From the NCBI RefSeq assembly GCF_028583425.1, contig NC_072795.1, positions 71,810,001 to 71,874,000 on the forward strand: a DNA stretch of 64,000 nucleotides. The letters are read 5' to 3'. A program made the position numbers and the translations under genes. The stretch is from Eublepharis macularius. Lineage: Eukaryota; Chordata; Lepidosauria; Squamata; Eublepharidae. How positions within the stretch are numbered: the stretch's first letter is position 1; every line of letters starts with the position of its first letter. Below the pieces are notes generated by a model, which saw only the letters and a list, made by a program, of their open reading frames with translations, was not told the DNA's origin and ran no database searches. Positions 1-11,880 of this stretch are shown in pieces.

Positions 1-99
1 ATTTGTAATTGCAGTGATAGGCAGCTGTAAATAAAGAATAATAAATAGGGATGCTGCAAAGTTACCAAGAATGATTTTGACAGATGAATTTAGCATGTT

Positions 100-232
100 T
101 AAAGGTGTAAGTCAGATATGAGCCAATCACCCAGGCTGTTCAGTTTGTGCCAATCAGCCATAAACAGTTGCTGAACACCAGTAACTGGAATTGTGGGACC
201 AAGCAAAGATGGACCAGAACTGGAGTGATATG
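100..232 (-). mobile_element. CR1/L2-type LINE fragment, part beyond the hAT insertion
   Basis: Read on the minus strand, this piece continues the LINE at 3030-3590 once the hAT element at 241-3021 is removed. One frame gives HITPVLVHLC across the junction, like the ITPVL..L.WLP block after the reverse-transcriptase core of CR1/L2 LINEs. The frame is broken by stops, so it is a dead copy. It dates the hAT insertion as younger than this LINE. The clade is inferred from the motif only and the outer limit is uncertain. Confidence 0.5.
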
Positions 233-1008
233 GTCCCTACTAGGGGTGTGCAAGGGCTGCCTGTTTCGTTAAACCTGATTCGGTTTTAACTGAATCAGGA
301 AACCGTTTTGGTATTCAGGGAATATCGAAACAGCAAGCCGATTTGGTATTCGCGTTTCGGCTTGATTCGGCCATCGTTTTCAATGAGAAAACCTTCTCCC
401 AGCTTTCCAGGAGTCTGAGGGGGCTATTTTCTGTCCAAATCACACCAAACTTGGTGGAGACCTTCTCCTAACTCTCCTCTAACTACCCCCAAGATTCAGA
501 AATATTGGACTTTGGGGGGCCATGTTATGCCCCCCCAAACAAGATGCACCCATCCTCCTACACTCTCCATGGTTCTCTATGGGGAAAAACAAGTCATCTT
601 TCTAGGTGGCTTGGGGTGGCATTTTGCAAGCAAAATGCAACCAACTTTCAGGGGACTTGCTCCCACCTGTCCTCCCAACCTCCACCAAGTTTCAGGCAGA
701 TTCCACTTTGGGGGGCCATTTTACGGCCTCCCAAAGAAGGTGCCCCTATCCACCTCCACTCCACTATTCCCTATGGGGGAAATAAGAGAGGCTTGTCTGG
801 CTAGGGGTGGCATTTTGCATGCAAAATGCCACCAAACTTCAGAGGACCTCCTCCTACCTGTCCTCCCTCCCTCCACCAAGGCTCAAGCAGATCTCACTTT
901 GGGGGGCCATTTTATGGCCTCACAAAGATGCTGCTCTTAGCCCCCCCCTTTCTCCATTATTTCCTATGGGGGAAATAAGAGGCTTGTCTGGCTAGGGGTG
1001 GCACATCA

Positions 1009-1495
1009 CCGTTTTTGACAGCAATTGTGTTTGGGTGATTCTCTGATGTGAAGTGAGTTGTGCTATTTTTGTGTAGTAGACTGCTTTCATGCCCTGTTGT
1101 GTCCTCCTACTGTGTAACCTAAAGCAGTTAAAGAAATAAAGTGTTTTTGACAGCAATTGTATTTTGGGTGATTCTTTAATGTGAAGTGAGTTGTGTTATT
1201 TTTTTTTGTAAGATACTGCTAGCATGCCCTTTGGTGTGTCCCCCTGCTGTGCAACCTAAAACTGTTCAAGAAAGAAAGTGTTTTTGTCAGCAATTGTGTT
1301 TTTGTGATTCTTTAATGTGAAGTGAGATGTGTTATTTTTGTGTTAGATACTGCTGGCATGCCCTTTGGTGTGCCCTCCCTGCTGTGTTACCTAAAGCTGT
1401 TCAAGAAATAAAGTGTTTTTGACAGAAATTGTGTTTTTGTGATTCTCTGATGTTAAGTGAGTTGTGTTATTTTTCTGTGTGGGGGACTGCTGGTG
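1009..1495. repeat. Minisatellite of 133-138 bp, about 3.6 copies
   Basis: Units start near 1011, 1143, 1281 and 1415 with TTTTTGACAGCAATTGTGTTT and include GTGAAGTGAGTTGTG and a run ending AAGAAATAAAGTG. The last copy is incomplete. The array lies inside the hAT-like element and differs in sequence from the 190-bp units of the arms, so the element holds at least two independent arrays. Confidence 0.8.
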
Positions 1496-1599
1496 TAATG
1501 TGTCACAATGCTTTGCCTACTTGTACTTTGAAAGTGAGAAAATATTTTTAAAAAAGCTTTATTCAGTGTGTGCTTGTGTTTTATTCTTTGATGTGCAGT

Positions 1600-2160
1600 T
1601 GGTTCCCATCTTAGGGAACAACGGGGCTGGCTGGCCAGCCATCTCCGTAGATAGTGGGGGAATTTGGGGGAGGGCGTCTGTGGTTCAGGTGCTTTTTCAC
1701 AGGGACAAGCTCGCACTCAGGAGTGTGCCCACCATTGTGGCACCCCTGGGCTGTGCATAATTGCCCTGGGAAAGAGAGTTTAAAAGTTCCCATCACAGGG
1801 AACAATGGGGGATGGCTGGCCAGCCTGCTCCTGGAGTAGTGGCCTGTGTGGGAATGTTGGGGAGGGTGTCTTTGGGTCAGTGTGGGGCTGTGGGGTGGAT
1901 TTAAAAGGGGGACTGTTCCTGGGGCCACAGATACCACATTCCATGGGTTCCTGCTGTGGGAGATTTTCCCATAACAGGAATCAATAGAAAGTGGCTGGGC
2001 ACAGGACAGGGGAGATAAGGTTTTGGGGAGGGTGTGTGTAGTATTTGGCAGTTTAGGTGCAGGTGGACTGTGGATGTGGCCATTGGCAGCCCCAATCCCA
2101 TGTGTTTCTACGGTGTGGAAGTCTTCCCCACAGTAGAAAGACAAAGTGGTGTGGCAGGAG
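1600..2160. repeat. Diverged tandem units of about 160-185 bp
   Basis: A block reading GTTCCCATCNNAGGGAACAA recurs near 1602 and 1786, with weaker copies near 1964 and 2122. The spacing merges into that of the right-arm units from 2311 onward. The palindromic core TTCCC..GGGAA is the same type that starts each arm unit. These are probably older, more diverged copies of the arm unit. Confidence 0.6.
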
Positions 2161-3029
2161 AACCACCTTGGGGTGCATAAAATGGCCCCCCAAAGTGGGA
2201 TCAGCTTGGGCCTTGGTGGAGGGTGGGAGGACAGGTAGGAGATGGGCCCCTGAAGGTTGGGGGTATTTTGCATGCAAAATTCCATCCCTAGCCAGACAAA
2301 CCTCTCTTATTTCCCCCATAGGAAATAATGGAGATGGGGGGGCTAAGAGCAGCATTTTTGGGAGGCCATAAAATGGCTCACCAGAGTGAGATCTGCTTGA
2401 GCCTTGGTGGAGGGAGGGAGGACAGGTAGGAGGAGGTTCTCTGAAGTTAGCCAGACAAGCCTCTCTTATTTTCCCCATAGGGAATAGTGGAGTGGAGGTG
2501 GATAGGAGCATCTTCTTTGGGAGGCCATAAAATGGCCCCCCAAAGTGGAATCTGCCTGAAACTTGGTGGAGGTTGGGAGGACAGGTGGGAGCAAGTCCCC
2601 TGAAAGTTGGTTGCATTTTGCTTACAAAATGCCACCCCAAGCCACCTAGAAAGATGACTTGTTTTTCCCCATAGAGAACCATGGAGAGTGTAGGAGGATG
2701 GGTGCATCTTGTTTGGGGGGGCATAACATGGCCCCCCAAAGTCCAATATTTCTGAAACTTGGGGGTAGTTAGAGGAGAGTTAGGAGAAGGTCTCCACCAA
2801 GTTTGGTGTGATTTGGACAGAAAATGCCCCCCCAGACTCCTGGAAAGCCGGGAGAAGGTTTTCTCATTGAAAACAATGGCCGAATCATTTCGGCAATCTC
2901 TCTTTCAGTATTACCAAAATTTTTCGGTATTCAGAAAAAGTTTCGGTAATACCGGAAAAAAACGAAACGGCCTTGATTCTGTTTTTTTAACCTAATCAGA
3001 ATACCGAATTGCACACCCCTAGTCCCTAC

Positions 3030-3590
3030 AACTACTCCAGCCAACATCCTGCCTGCAGCATACTGTACTAATTGAAGCTTTCAAAGCAGCCCCAACGGGA
3101 GTGCATTGTGGTAATCTAATCTAGATGTACCTCAGTGGCCAAATCTATTCTTCTGATGAAAGGCCAAAACTGGCTGTTAAAAGGCACTCCTGGCCACAGC
3201 TGCCATCTGCTTACCCAGCACTAGGCCTAGATCCAAGGGCACTACCTGACTGTTCCTTCAAGGGGAGTATAACTCCATCCAAAACTTCTTAAATTCTGTA
3301 TCAGACTGCCCACTCATCCATCTTGTTGGGATTAAGCTTCAATTTATTAGCCCTTTTCAACTGCGAAGTGGACTCCAGGCATCTGTTCAGGCTTTCTACA
3401 GCCTCCCTGGGATCAGCCAGAAAAGTGAGCTAGATCTGAGTGTCTTCTGCACATTGTTAACAATTCAGCCCAAATCTCCCAATTACCTCATGCAGCAGAT
3501 AACAAACTTCAGAATGGATATTTTCCATTAAAAAGCTTGATGCCATGTCCCCTGCCTCAAAGCTTTCGAATGCTTGGAGAGAAAGGCTAC
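3030..3590 (-). mobile_element. CR1/L2-type LINE reverse-transcriptase fragment
   Basis: On the minus strand around 3310-3470 one frame reads AEDTQI, a stop, then LTFLADPREAVESLNRCLE and NKLKLNPNKMD. This is the (Y)ADDTQ block and the following KLNPDKTE block of CR1/L2 reverse transcriptases, with the first D changed to E. Stops and frameshifts show the copy is dead. Its downstream part continues at 100-232 beyond the hAT element. CR1 and L2 cannot be separated here. Confidence 0.7.
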
Positions 3591-3720
3591 ATTAAGACCT
3601 GCTGATGTCATCAGTTAGAGACACTTAAGGAACAGTTCTGTGAGGTTGTTCCTCCTTTTTACTCTTGCGAGGAAGGCGGGATATAAATGGAATAAAATAA
3701 ATAAATAATGTTATTAGTAT
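3591..3720 (+). mobile_element. 3' tail of a LINE ending in an (AATA)n-type repeat
   Basis: The sequence GAAGGCGGGATATAAATGG followed by AATAAAATAAATAAATAATG is the typical 3' end of squamate CR1/L2-like LINEs. Orientation is opposite to the neighbouring LINE fragment, so it is a separate insertion. Only the end is recognisable. Confidence 0.5.
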
Positions 3721-5010
3721 TTGAAACTTTTATGAAATCTTTGTGTACATGTAACTACTTTCTTTTGCTACAACATTATACACTGCTGCAGGTACTGCCT
3801 TAGCATATTATTGCCTTGACATTTTATGGAAAATGCTCCGTAATTAAATACTGCCTTCTTTTGAATTCCAGTATGCTCCATTAATGCCTTGAAGTATAAC
3901 TTCCCATCCAAAGCTCTTTTATTCACTTAGCTTCTTTAGTGTTTTTCATATCCTCATTCACTATGCTCATATCCATTGCTCTATGCTATCCTATCTATAC
4001 TAGTGATGCTACTGGGTCTACAGCTGTATTGTTTCGATTGAAAGATCCGTGTTTCATTTTCGCTTTTGCCTTGTGCAAATCAGTCTCATGAGTCTTTATT
4101 TTCACATAATTTTCTGTGTCTGTACAATTAATATTTTCAATTCAGTTGATAATTTTTAACATTAACTTAGATCCTCGGAATCAATGAGCATTAACTTAGT
4201 ATCAGTTGTATGTACATATGGTCTAAAAATGGCATTAAAATGCCATAAAATAAACAAATTGGGAATACCAGCCAGGAAAATGGGATTAAATAAAAAGACT
4301 TGTGACAATAAAGCAATAAAAGATGAAACAGGTCTGTTTGTTGCTGAAGAGGGCAAAACAAACATCACTCTTCTCTGAACACACAGATCCTTCCTTATAT
4401 TGGTTAGGCTGTGTTGTTCTTCCAGCATCGTAGTCTCCTGGAATTGCAATCAGATTTATAAATATTTACACAATATTCCAACTATGGCTACACAATGCAT
4501 TTATATAAAGGCATTATAATGCAAACAGTTTTATTTTAACTCCCTTTTGTTGAGGAGTGAAATGTATCATGTTGGGGATGAATGTATCAAAACCACTTCT
4601 CTCTTGGGCAAACAGAATCATGATTCTTTATTTTCCTGCCATTATCAGTTTCCTTGCACTACTTTTCACCTGATAAAAAGGTGCATACTGTTCAATGTTA
4701 TTTGTGTATAAAAATCCACCCTATATGTACAACAACTTCAATATATCTATTTCTCAACTTGGCCAAGTCTGAGGACACTTAAAGTTGGAGATTGGGGCAG
4801 TGAATGGACAAGACCGATTTTTCTACAATCCCCAAGAATGCCCCAGATTTGCAGATTCCTTAAAAGAATACATAGGGGAGGAACGCCCGCCCCCAATGAT
4901 AAATGCCTGTAGGTTTAAGAAACAGATGCTGTCATACCTCTTGAGTTTGGTTCATACCGCTTGAGTTTCACCAACAATTCATAGGAAATTACAGCATGGC
5001 CCAGAACATA
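3721..5010. other. AT-rich DNA with no assigned feature
   Basis: I see no gene, tandem array or terminal inverted repeat. Short open frames near 4162-4449 on either strand have no recognisable similarity and no splice context. Confidence 0.5.
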
Positions 5011-5018
5011 CCCAGAGG

Positions 5019-6453
5019 TGTGAGATTTGGGTTTGGTATTCAGTAAAAAAATTGCAAATTTTACCTGATTTGGTAAAATTCAGTATTACCAAATTTAATT
5101 CTGTATCACCAAATTCTGTATTACCAAATTACCAAATAATACCAAATTTAAGTTTACCGAATTTATTTGGTAAAATTTGGTAAACTTCAGAAACCATGGT
5201 GGGGCTGTTCCTTGCTGTTCCTTTCCTAAGAACAGCAAAGAAACACCGCTTCCCCCTTTTTTATCCAGATGGGAGAGGGGAGAGGGGATGAGGCAGAGGC
5301 AGAGGCAGAGGGGGAAGGGACGGGAAAATGTGAGTTGCCAATCCTGGCAGGAGCTCTCCTTGTCTGGCCAATGGGATTCTCAAGAAGGAGAGTGCCTATT
5401 TTAAACTGCTGCAAGGAGTTGTTAGATTCACTGGGTTTTTTGCTCTCTTCAGGGGGAGGAGACTGGCAATTGACTGGGAGGGATAGGTTTGCGAGGGAAG
5501 GGAAAAGGATTTTTTTAGTTTGCATTGTAAACACTGCTTATTTGCCATGTGGGAGGGTGCTTAAGTTGAGCTTTTGTGGAGGGGGGGTTTGATTTCTAGC
5601 TTTTGAACTTGTTAATATTTACTATTCATTTTGCTGTTTGTTCTTCTGGGTTGTTTATTTTGCTCTTCTACTAGTGAAGGGTTCTGTTTTATCTTGTTGC
5701 TGGGGTGCTTTGTTTGCTGGTTTATAGTTGCTTATTACATTTACTTGTTCTTTTGGGGGGAGTGTTTTGTGTTTTCCCCTGTTGTGGGTGTTTAAGGCTA
5801 TAAATTTTTGCTAGTTGTTTGATGGGTTGTTTTCCCATGTTGTTGGAGCTGGTCTTTCTTTATTGTAGTTTGGTTAATGTTTCTGTTTTCTGTTGGAAAA
5901 GAGGTGTGGCTTATTCCCATAGGGAATAATGGAGATTGGAGGTGGCTGGGGCATCTTCGTTGGGAGTGGCTCCCCTGGATCCAATCTCCCTGAAACTTGG
6001 GTGATCTTTAGAGGACAGTGAGGAGTAGGTCCCCTGAAAATTTGGTGGATTTTGTTTGCAGAATGCCATCCCATCCCTGTCCCCCTGGATATCCTCCATA
6101 GTTTTCCCCATAGGGAATATTTGGAGGTGGCTGGGGACACTTTCCTGGGGGGGGCATAAAATGCCTACCCAGGGTCCAATCTTTATGACACTGGGGGGCC
6201 TGTTGTTAGAGGACAGTTGAAGTAGATCCCCTGCAAATTTGGTGGAATTTGGTCCAAAATTAACCCACCTTGTGCCACCAAATATACTGGAATTGAGTTT
6301 CTCATAGGAAACAATGGCCAAATATTACCGAATTTGCTCTATGTTATTGAAATGAACTGGAGAATGAATTTAGTATTTGGAGAATACCACATTTTTTCCA
6401 GCTTGGTGTTAATGAACCTGACTTTACCAATTTTTTTCCCAAGCGCACCCCTA
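5019..6453. mobile_element. hAT-like element related to the one at 241-3021
   Basis: The right end is GCGCACCCCTA, matching the TAGGGGTGTGC ends of the first element. The right part repeats its internal words: TTCCCATAGGGAATAATGG, ..GAGAACTCAATT-like arm sequence, and CCAAATTTGCAGGGG-type text in inverse orientation. The left end is damaged: the flanks CCCAGAGG (5011-5018) and CCCAGAAG (6454-6461) agree at 7 of 8 bases, which fits a target duplication if about 5 bases were lost from the left tip. The left 150 bp is AT-rich with many ACCAAATT words. The middle (5226-5870) is unlike element one. No transposase seen. Confidence 0.6.
5291..5311. repeat. Short hexamer repeat (GGCAGA)3
   Basis: Three copies of GGCAGA lie in a purine-rich stretch inside the hAT-like element. 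Confidence 0.7.
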
Positions 6454-6492
6454 CCCAGAAGTCCCCTGCATCTACATACAGCAAGGGGACAC

Positions 6493-6699
6493 CAGGGCTG
6501 TTTCCACATGACTTACCTTCCCTCGGAACGACCCGGAACAAAGCACAAAAACACGGAAGATCGTGTTTTCTCGTGCAAGATTTGAGCAATGTCATGCGAT
6601 GTCGTGCAAATATCGCACGAGAAAATGTGATCTTCCGTGGTTTTTGCATGATGTTCCGGGTTGTTCCGAGAGAAGGTAAGCCGTGTGGAAATGGCCCAG
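6493..6699. mobile_element. 207-bp palindromic MITE
   Basis: The left half begins CAGGGCTGTTTCCACATG and the right half, inverse-complemented, begins CTGGGCCATTTCCACACGG. Pairing continues for nearly all of both 100-bp halves, including CTTACCTT, CTCGGAAC, CCCGGAACA, CGGAAGATC and TTTTCTCGTGC. No clear target duplication is visible. The structure suits a miniature inverted-repeat element, and the superfamily is undecided. Confidence 0.75.
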
Positions 6700-6812
6700 C
6701 TTAGGAAACAAAGTGTCTCTCAGAGAAACTTGTATACAACCTGTGATTTATTTACTGAGGACCCCAATTAAGCTTCCAAGAACCCCAGGATTTTTTTTTC
6801 CAAAATGTGTTT

Positions 6813-6950
6813 ATTCGTCACATAAGAAGCTGCTTTATGTTGAGCCAGACCACTTGACAATACCATCCAACTCATAGTAGCTCACCAGGGGGTCTACTCA
6901 AAGGTCTTTTCCAGTCCTGCTACTTGAGATATTTTCCAATTATTCAGCAT
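6813..6950 (-). mobile_element. 5'-truncated tRNA-derived SINE, minus strand
   Basis: ACATAAGAAGCTGCTTTATG followed by GAGCCAGACCACTTG is the 3' part of a widespread squamate SINE, inverse-complemented. The same family appears with its tRNA-like head at 20065-20236. The head is missing here. Confidence 0.55.
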
Positions 6951-9900
6951 AATTATTGTCCTCATGTGTGCGTTTTGTGCAGCACAGTAAATATTACCTG
7001 TGGGTGTCTTGAGATCCCCCATTCAAAATCTCCAGGGATGTAATTCAATACTCCCAAGTCAGTGAACACATTTCCTTCTGTGCTGTCATGACTACAGATA
7101 CCTTAATTAGATGCATAAGCCTAGGTGCTGTAATACTGTCATGCCTTCTTTTTGTATCAAGTTTTGCTTCACTAGTTTTTACTGTTCAGCTGGTGCATAG
7201 ACAACTTGCTGCAACTAGATTTTCATATGCAATGAAGTCATTAAAACCAGATCACTCTGGAGATTCCCAGTTTGAGCCCAGCTGTTGCCAAGACTGTCAT
7301 GACTACTTCCTAAGCCTAGACAGGCTACAATAAAACCTTGGCCAAGAATGATTTATTTTGGGTTACTTACCCTCCTTTCGTGCACAGTGAATTTCCTTTC
7401 AGCAAGATGCTGACATTTCTTTGACAAGAGAGAGAGAGAGAAGAAAAGAAATTATTGTTGATAAATAAATGATTCTTCGACCATCCCTAAGACTATTCAG
7501 TATAAAGAGAAAATGGTGAATTGGTTCTCAGAACACAATTCCACCCCACTCTCCTCCAGAACTAGGAGTACATTACAAAACCAGTAAGCCTTCCTTTACT
7601 CTAATGTCACTGCTGTTTTCTGCCTATCTAGGACCCAGCCATGACATCTCTGTTTCTACCTCTATCTATGGATTTCTTTTAAAAAAATAATTTTTATTTT
7701 TATTGTATTACATTTTAGTAGTGCCCCCCATAATTGAAGAGTAACCTGGCACATTAGCTTCTTTTATAAAAATAGCACTTGGAAAAATGTTCCTTCAATT
7801 CAATTGATTGGTTTCTGGCTCTTTTTTGAAAAAAATACTACCATCACTATAAATAATCAAAAGACATAAAATACAAAACTTTATAAATTCTGGGGGAAAG
7901 CCACGCAAACCAATAGACTCTACCAATGGTTCTTTGAAAGTCCATGCACATTCTTCTTCTCATATGACACTGAAATAACCATCAACAAAGATACTTTGTG
8001 TTATCACAGTTCAGGCTTAGCAGCCTAGGCAGGTTACAAATTTGAATCCTGATATCATAAATAGGAGTTAGCTGGGTGTTTGCCATGTGTGATCTGTACA
8101 TGTGTCCTGTATGAAGGAGCTGATTCCCAGCTGGTCCCAGAGTTGCGTAAAAACTCTCAAGCATAGGAAAGAAACATCTCCTGCCCTAGAAGGAGCTCCT
8201 GACCTTTGATACCAGGCTAAAGGGACACATGTCCAAATCTGGATTTAAATTTAGATCTGTATTAGGAATCTATGATTATATGATCTATATCTATGCTGAA
8301 GAGGAAGCTGGAAAAATAAACCTAAGGTCTTAATAACATAGAAAAAGAGATACAGTTTAGTTGAGCAGAATAAAACACATCCAAGCAGTTAGAATAATAT
8401 TATAGATGTAGCACCTAGTGCTAAAATATTAACAGTAAGATACATGTTATCCTAATGGTCCTACATACTTGTGCAATATGTGAACTTCGGAGAAAGGCTG
8501 AAAAATTGAAAGAGAGAAAGGGATGTGTGTGTGGTGGGTGAGAAAGTAGCAGGGAAAGTAGAGGGGTATATTATCTATCCTTAATGGACAGGATCATTTG
8601 GGGGGAAATCTAAGCAGCCAATTGCTTCAGGACATGCCTTAATTAAGAGGCTTCGAGTTCCTTGATAACAGCTGCCAGAGAAATAGACAGCTAGGAACTA
8701 GAATAGCCATCCGGTTGTAAGACCTCTGACTGATCTCAAAAGTTTTGATTAGATTAGGAGTCTTTCCAGTATTTCTGAGTAGAGCCTGGTTTGAGATTAG
8801 TGAATTTCTTACTGTACCTGGTAGAGAGAAAAAAGACCCTAAGATTTTCTTTTAAATATGTTACAGGCAAGTAAAAGTGCTTTTTTTGCAGCTCAAAATG
8901 GACTTGCATCCAAATATTCATTTACTTGGAGGTAAATCCCATTGATTTCATTCAATTTGTCTGTTGAATATGTGTATGATGGCTGCCTTTATCTTATAAT
9001 GAGCTTGGCACTGTTTTTAATTATGTTACTAGAATAAATACACAAAATCAGTCTTCTGTGTATTCAGCACTAAATTTATTTCAAAAATCTTATTTGGAGG
9101 AATATGATTTCTTTCTAAGCGGAAGGGATAGATTTATTTCCCAGATGATACTGCAATAACATTTTGCCATCACTCCATAGGGAGGAAGTATCATTTCCAA
9201 TTCTGAATGAGATGTTCAGTTTGAAATTAGGTAAGTGGTTATTTGGCTGGAAGACATTTGACAAACAAAATCTTCTTATAGGGCTTCAGGTGAAGGAAAT
9301 AGTCAGTAAAATTTAATTAGCAATGGGATTCCATACTGGCTTATTTCCAGTAGAAGCCCACAGGTATCTGTAATGGTAATTAAAATGTCTGGCAGTTTAT
9401 AAGCATAATTATTTTATAGTAAGAAAAAAAACCACAGAACTTTATAAAGCTCTCCTGGTATTATTATATTATTTTCTTGAAAACTCCAAGCAAGGTCCAG
9501 TCTGTGTTCAGAAAGTTCAATTACTAATAGTGGCATTATTTTAAAACAGGAATATTTTGCATTGGATGGGTTGGTTGAGTTCAGATTATATTTCTCGGTG
9601 ATATTTTATCATGTAGCAGAATAATTGCTATTTTGCCATTGCTGTTTTTAAATGCTTTTCATATCACTGTTCATTACCTGATTTATTTATGTAGAATAAA
9701 GTTAAATATTATGGGTGCCAAGATTAAAAAAAGTCAGATGTAGGGATGAAATTTGATTTGATTAGCAATGGTTGTTTTACAAGCTTTGGTTAGTTTATCA
9801 AATATAAATAAGTCCTTGCAAAGTGGAAATCTTTGTTGTATTACTCTCTACTCTCTATTGTCTCTGTGGCCAAAGAGCTGTAAGAGTGGTGCTATTCAAT

Positions 9901-11342
9901 ATAACTTCAGGCAACACAAGGAGCCACAGTTAGTATAAGAACCACAAGCCTCAATTTGAAATCTCACTTTGGTGCCAACCAATAAGCCCTGATTTGTTGG
10001 ACCATTCAGATGTCATAACTAAGAGCCAACTACATGTTACAGCAAAACAGCTCCAGCCAATGGCAACTGATGCCATTTTGGAGAAGAGTTTACTATTTTA
10101 AAATTGCCACAAGGGCCCAAGCATGGTACAGTGGCATATGTGACCTTGTGCCCCACCCCCACACCACATACCTTCTCAGGTGCTGAAACTGTTGTGAGAA
10201 GCTGTTTCACCACTGGAAAAAAACATGGAGGGGACAAGACCTCACATTGCCCCCTCAACATGGGTTCGTTCAGGATCAAGCCCTCATGGCAATTTTTAAA
10301 TTGCTAAATTCTTCTCTAAAATAGTGATATGGCCATGGGCTGGAACTATGGCCAATGTAATGTGTAGTTGGGCCCCAACTGAAGTTTGATCAAAGGAGTT
10401 TATAAATCACAGATAATCATCTGAATGCAGCCATGGTTCCCAATCCTATATTTTTATCCAATTTGCGGGATGTATTTGTGGGAGGAACATGAATTCCTAT
10501 CTTTAATATGGCAAACTTTAAATCCCATTTGACAATATCCCTAGCTGTATTATATTAGTATCGATTCTAGCTGAGTGCCACTCACTACGAAGGAAATGCA
10601 AGAGCTATCATTTTTCTCAATCAGTCTTTACTCCCCTGGAGAAGCTGCAAGGCATACACCTTAGTATGTCTTTTCATCCAAAATATCTGCTAATATTTCT
10701 TCTAAGCAGGAGTGACTCTAGAGTAATTTACATGAGGAAACAAAACTCTGGCAAAACCAAAGGGTTTTGTTGTTGTTGGGCAGGTTGCGCCTTGGTAAAT
10801 AAGCTACTTTGTAATTTATGTGTTTCAGCTTGTGGTAGATTTGTGACTATGCAGTTGGTGGATCACTGATTAAGACATTAATGATGGAGTCATTAAAGTG
10901 ATCTATGTTGTGACTAGATTGTCCGGGAGTGATGGCCCAAAAATATATAGAAAACACATTTAAAAACCCCTAAGACACCTCTTATGTTAGTTATACATAA
11001 GTGAAGATGAGGGGTGTTGGATGGAGAATACTTTAGTTCTTATGGGGCAGTGTATGAATCTATATGCACATATTGTTCCAGATCTGACAGTTTGCCCACC
11101 TTGCCATGATTAATAAGACAGGTGGCCATAAAGGACAGACAGAAACACTTCACATAACGTAAAAATACCTCACAAACTGAAAGAATGTGACAAACTACAT
11201 AAAAGTAATAGTGGACAGGAAGAAAGACATCAGAAATTCATATAAGAATAATCTTGCTAAATTGGATTTGTTGCACAGTCAATCATATGCAATCTATTTG
11301 AATACAAAGAAGCATTTTTTCAGCTATTCAGCTATGCTGAAT
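6951..11342. other. AT-rich intergenic DNA, few recognisable features
   Basis: No gene is supported. A (GA)n run lies at 7427-7441. Near 8925 the text ACTTGGAGGTAAATCCCATTG matches a common dispersed squamate repeat seen again at 24355 and 59640-59860. The 81-codon frame at 7088-7333 has a hydrophobic start but no similarity I recognise and no splice or promoter context, so I do not call it. Confidence 0.5.
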
Positions 11343-11880
11343 TGTATTGCATGGAGACCAGGTTGAAGGTTAAAAGGCAAAAACTTTATTGGTTACAGCT
11401 TATCAGAGTCTTGGTGCTGCATTGGGCATGGATCTCTGATCAGAGGACCTGTGTGCCAGCTGATTTCCCCCTCACCCCTCGGGGCACCAGCTGAGGGATG
11501 CACACTGGGATGACAGTAAGCAGGAACACATTTGGGTGCACGCCTCTGCATGATTCCCTTGTCACCAGGGGACAAGAATGCCCTGACAGCCCCCAAGCTG
11601 GGCTTGTACATGCTCTGTAACACTCCCACGATCCCGTAAGGTGATCCCCTGGTATGGGGAAACAGAGCACATTAGGCCATTTTAACCTGGTGGCTGCACA
11701 CCAAGTGTGCACAGGGCATGCCCTCCCCAGCCTGGCTGGCTGCTCCTGATTGGCCACCTGGGCCCTGGTTGCTCAGGAGCCAGCAAGAGCCGCCTGGGCT
11801 GAGCCACTGGCAGAAGCCTCTGCAGCGCACCCTCATCCCACAGCCCCACAAACCGGCCTGCCAGTAAGTCAGCCAGCAGT
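11343..11880 (-). mobile_element. Possible solo LTR, minus strand
   Basis: This GC-rich block contrasts with its AT-rich surroundings. Read on the minus strand it has a CCAAT box (GGCCAATCAGG) and, near its end, GTAACCAATAAAGTTTTTGCC, a polyadenylation signal of LTR type, followed by CCATGCAATACA. Clear TG..CA ends with a target duplication were not established, and no internal retroviral or Gypsy coding sequence is next to it. Confidence 0.4.

Larger units (their letters stand above)
241..3021. mobile_element. Non-autonomous hAT-like fold-back element with 8-bp TSD
   Basis: The element begins TAGGGGTGTGCAA and ends in the inverse complement of TAGGGGTGTGC. It is flanked on both sides by the direct repeat GTCCCTAC (233-240 and 3022-3029), an 8-bp target duplication as hAT elements make. 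The arms (about 241-1000 and 2280-3021) are long inverted copies of each other, so matching reading frames occur on opposite strands. Each arm is built from units of about 190 bp that begin with a TTCCCTATGGGGGAA-like palindrome (near 571, 766 and 958 on the left; 2311, 2470 and 2664 on the right). The middle holds two further tandem arrays. No transposase is visible. The insertion splits an older LINE. Confidence 0.85.

Noticed and set aside
1611..2739. Two minus-strand frames of over 220 codons mirrored by plus-strand frames at 505-940
   Set aside because: They are the same inverted arm sequence of the fold-back element, not genes.
7088..7333. 81-codon frame with a hydrophobic N-terminus
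   Set aside because: No known family, no promoter or splice context, and a length expected by chance in this composition.
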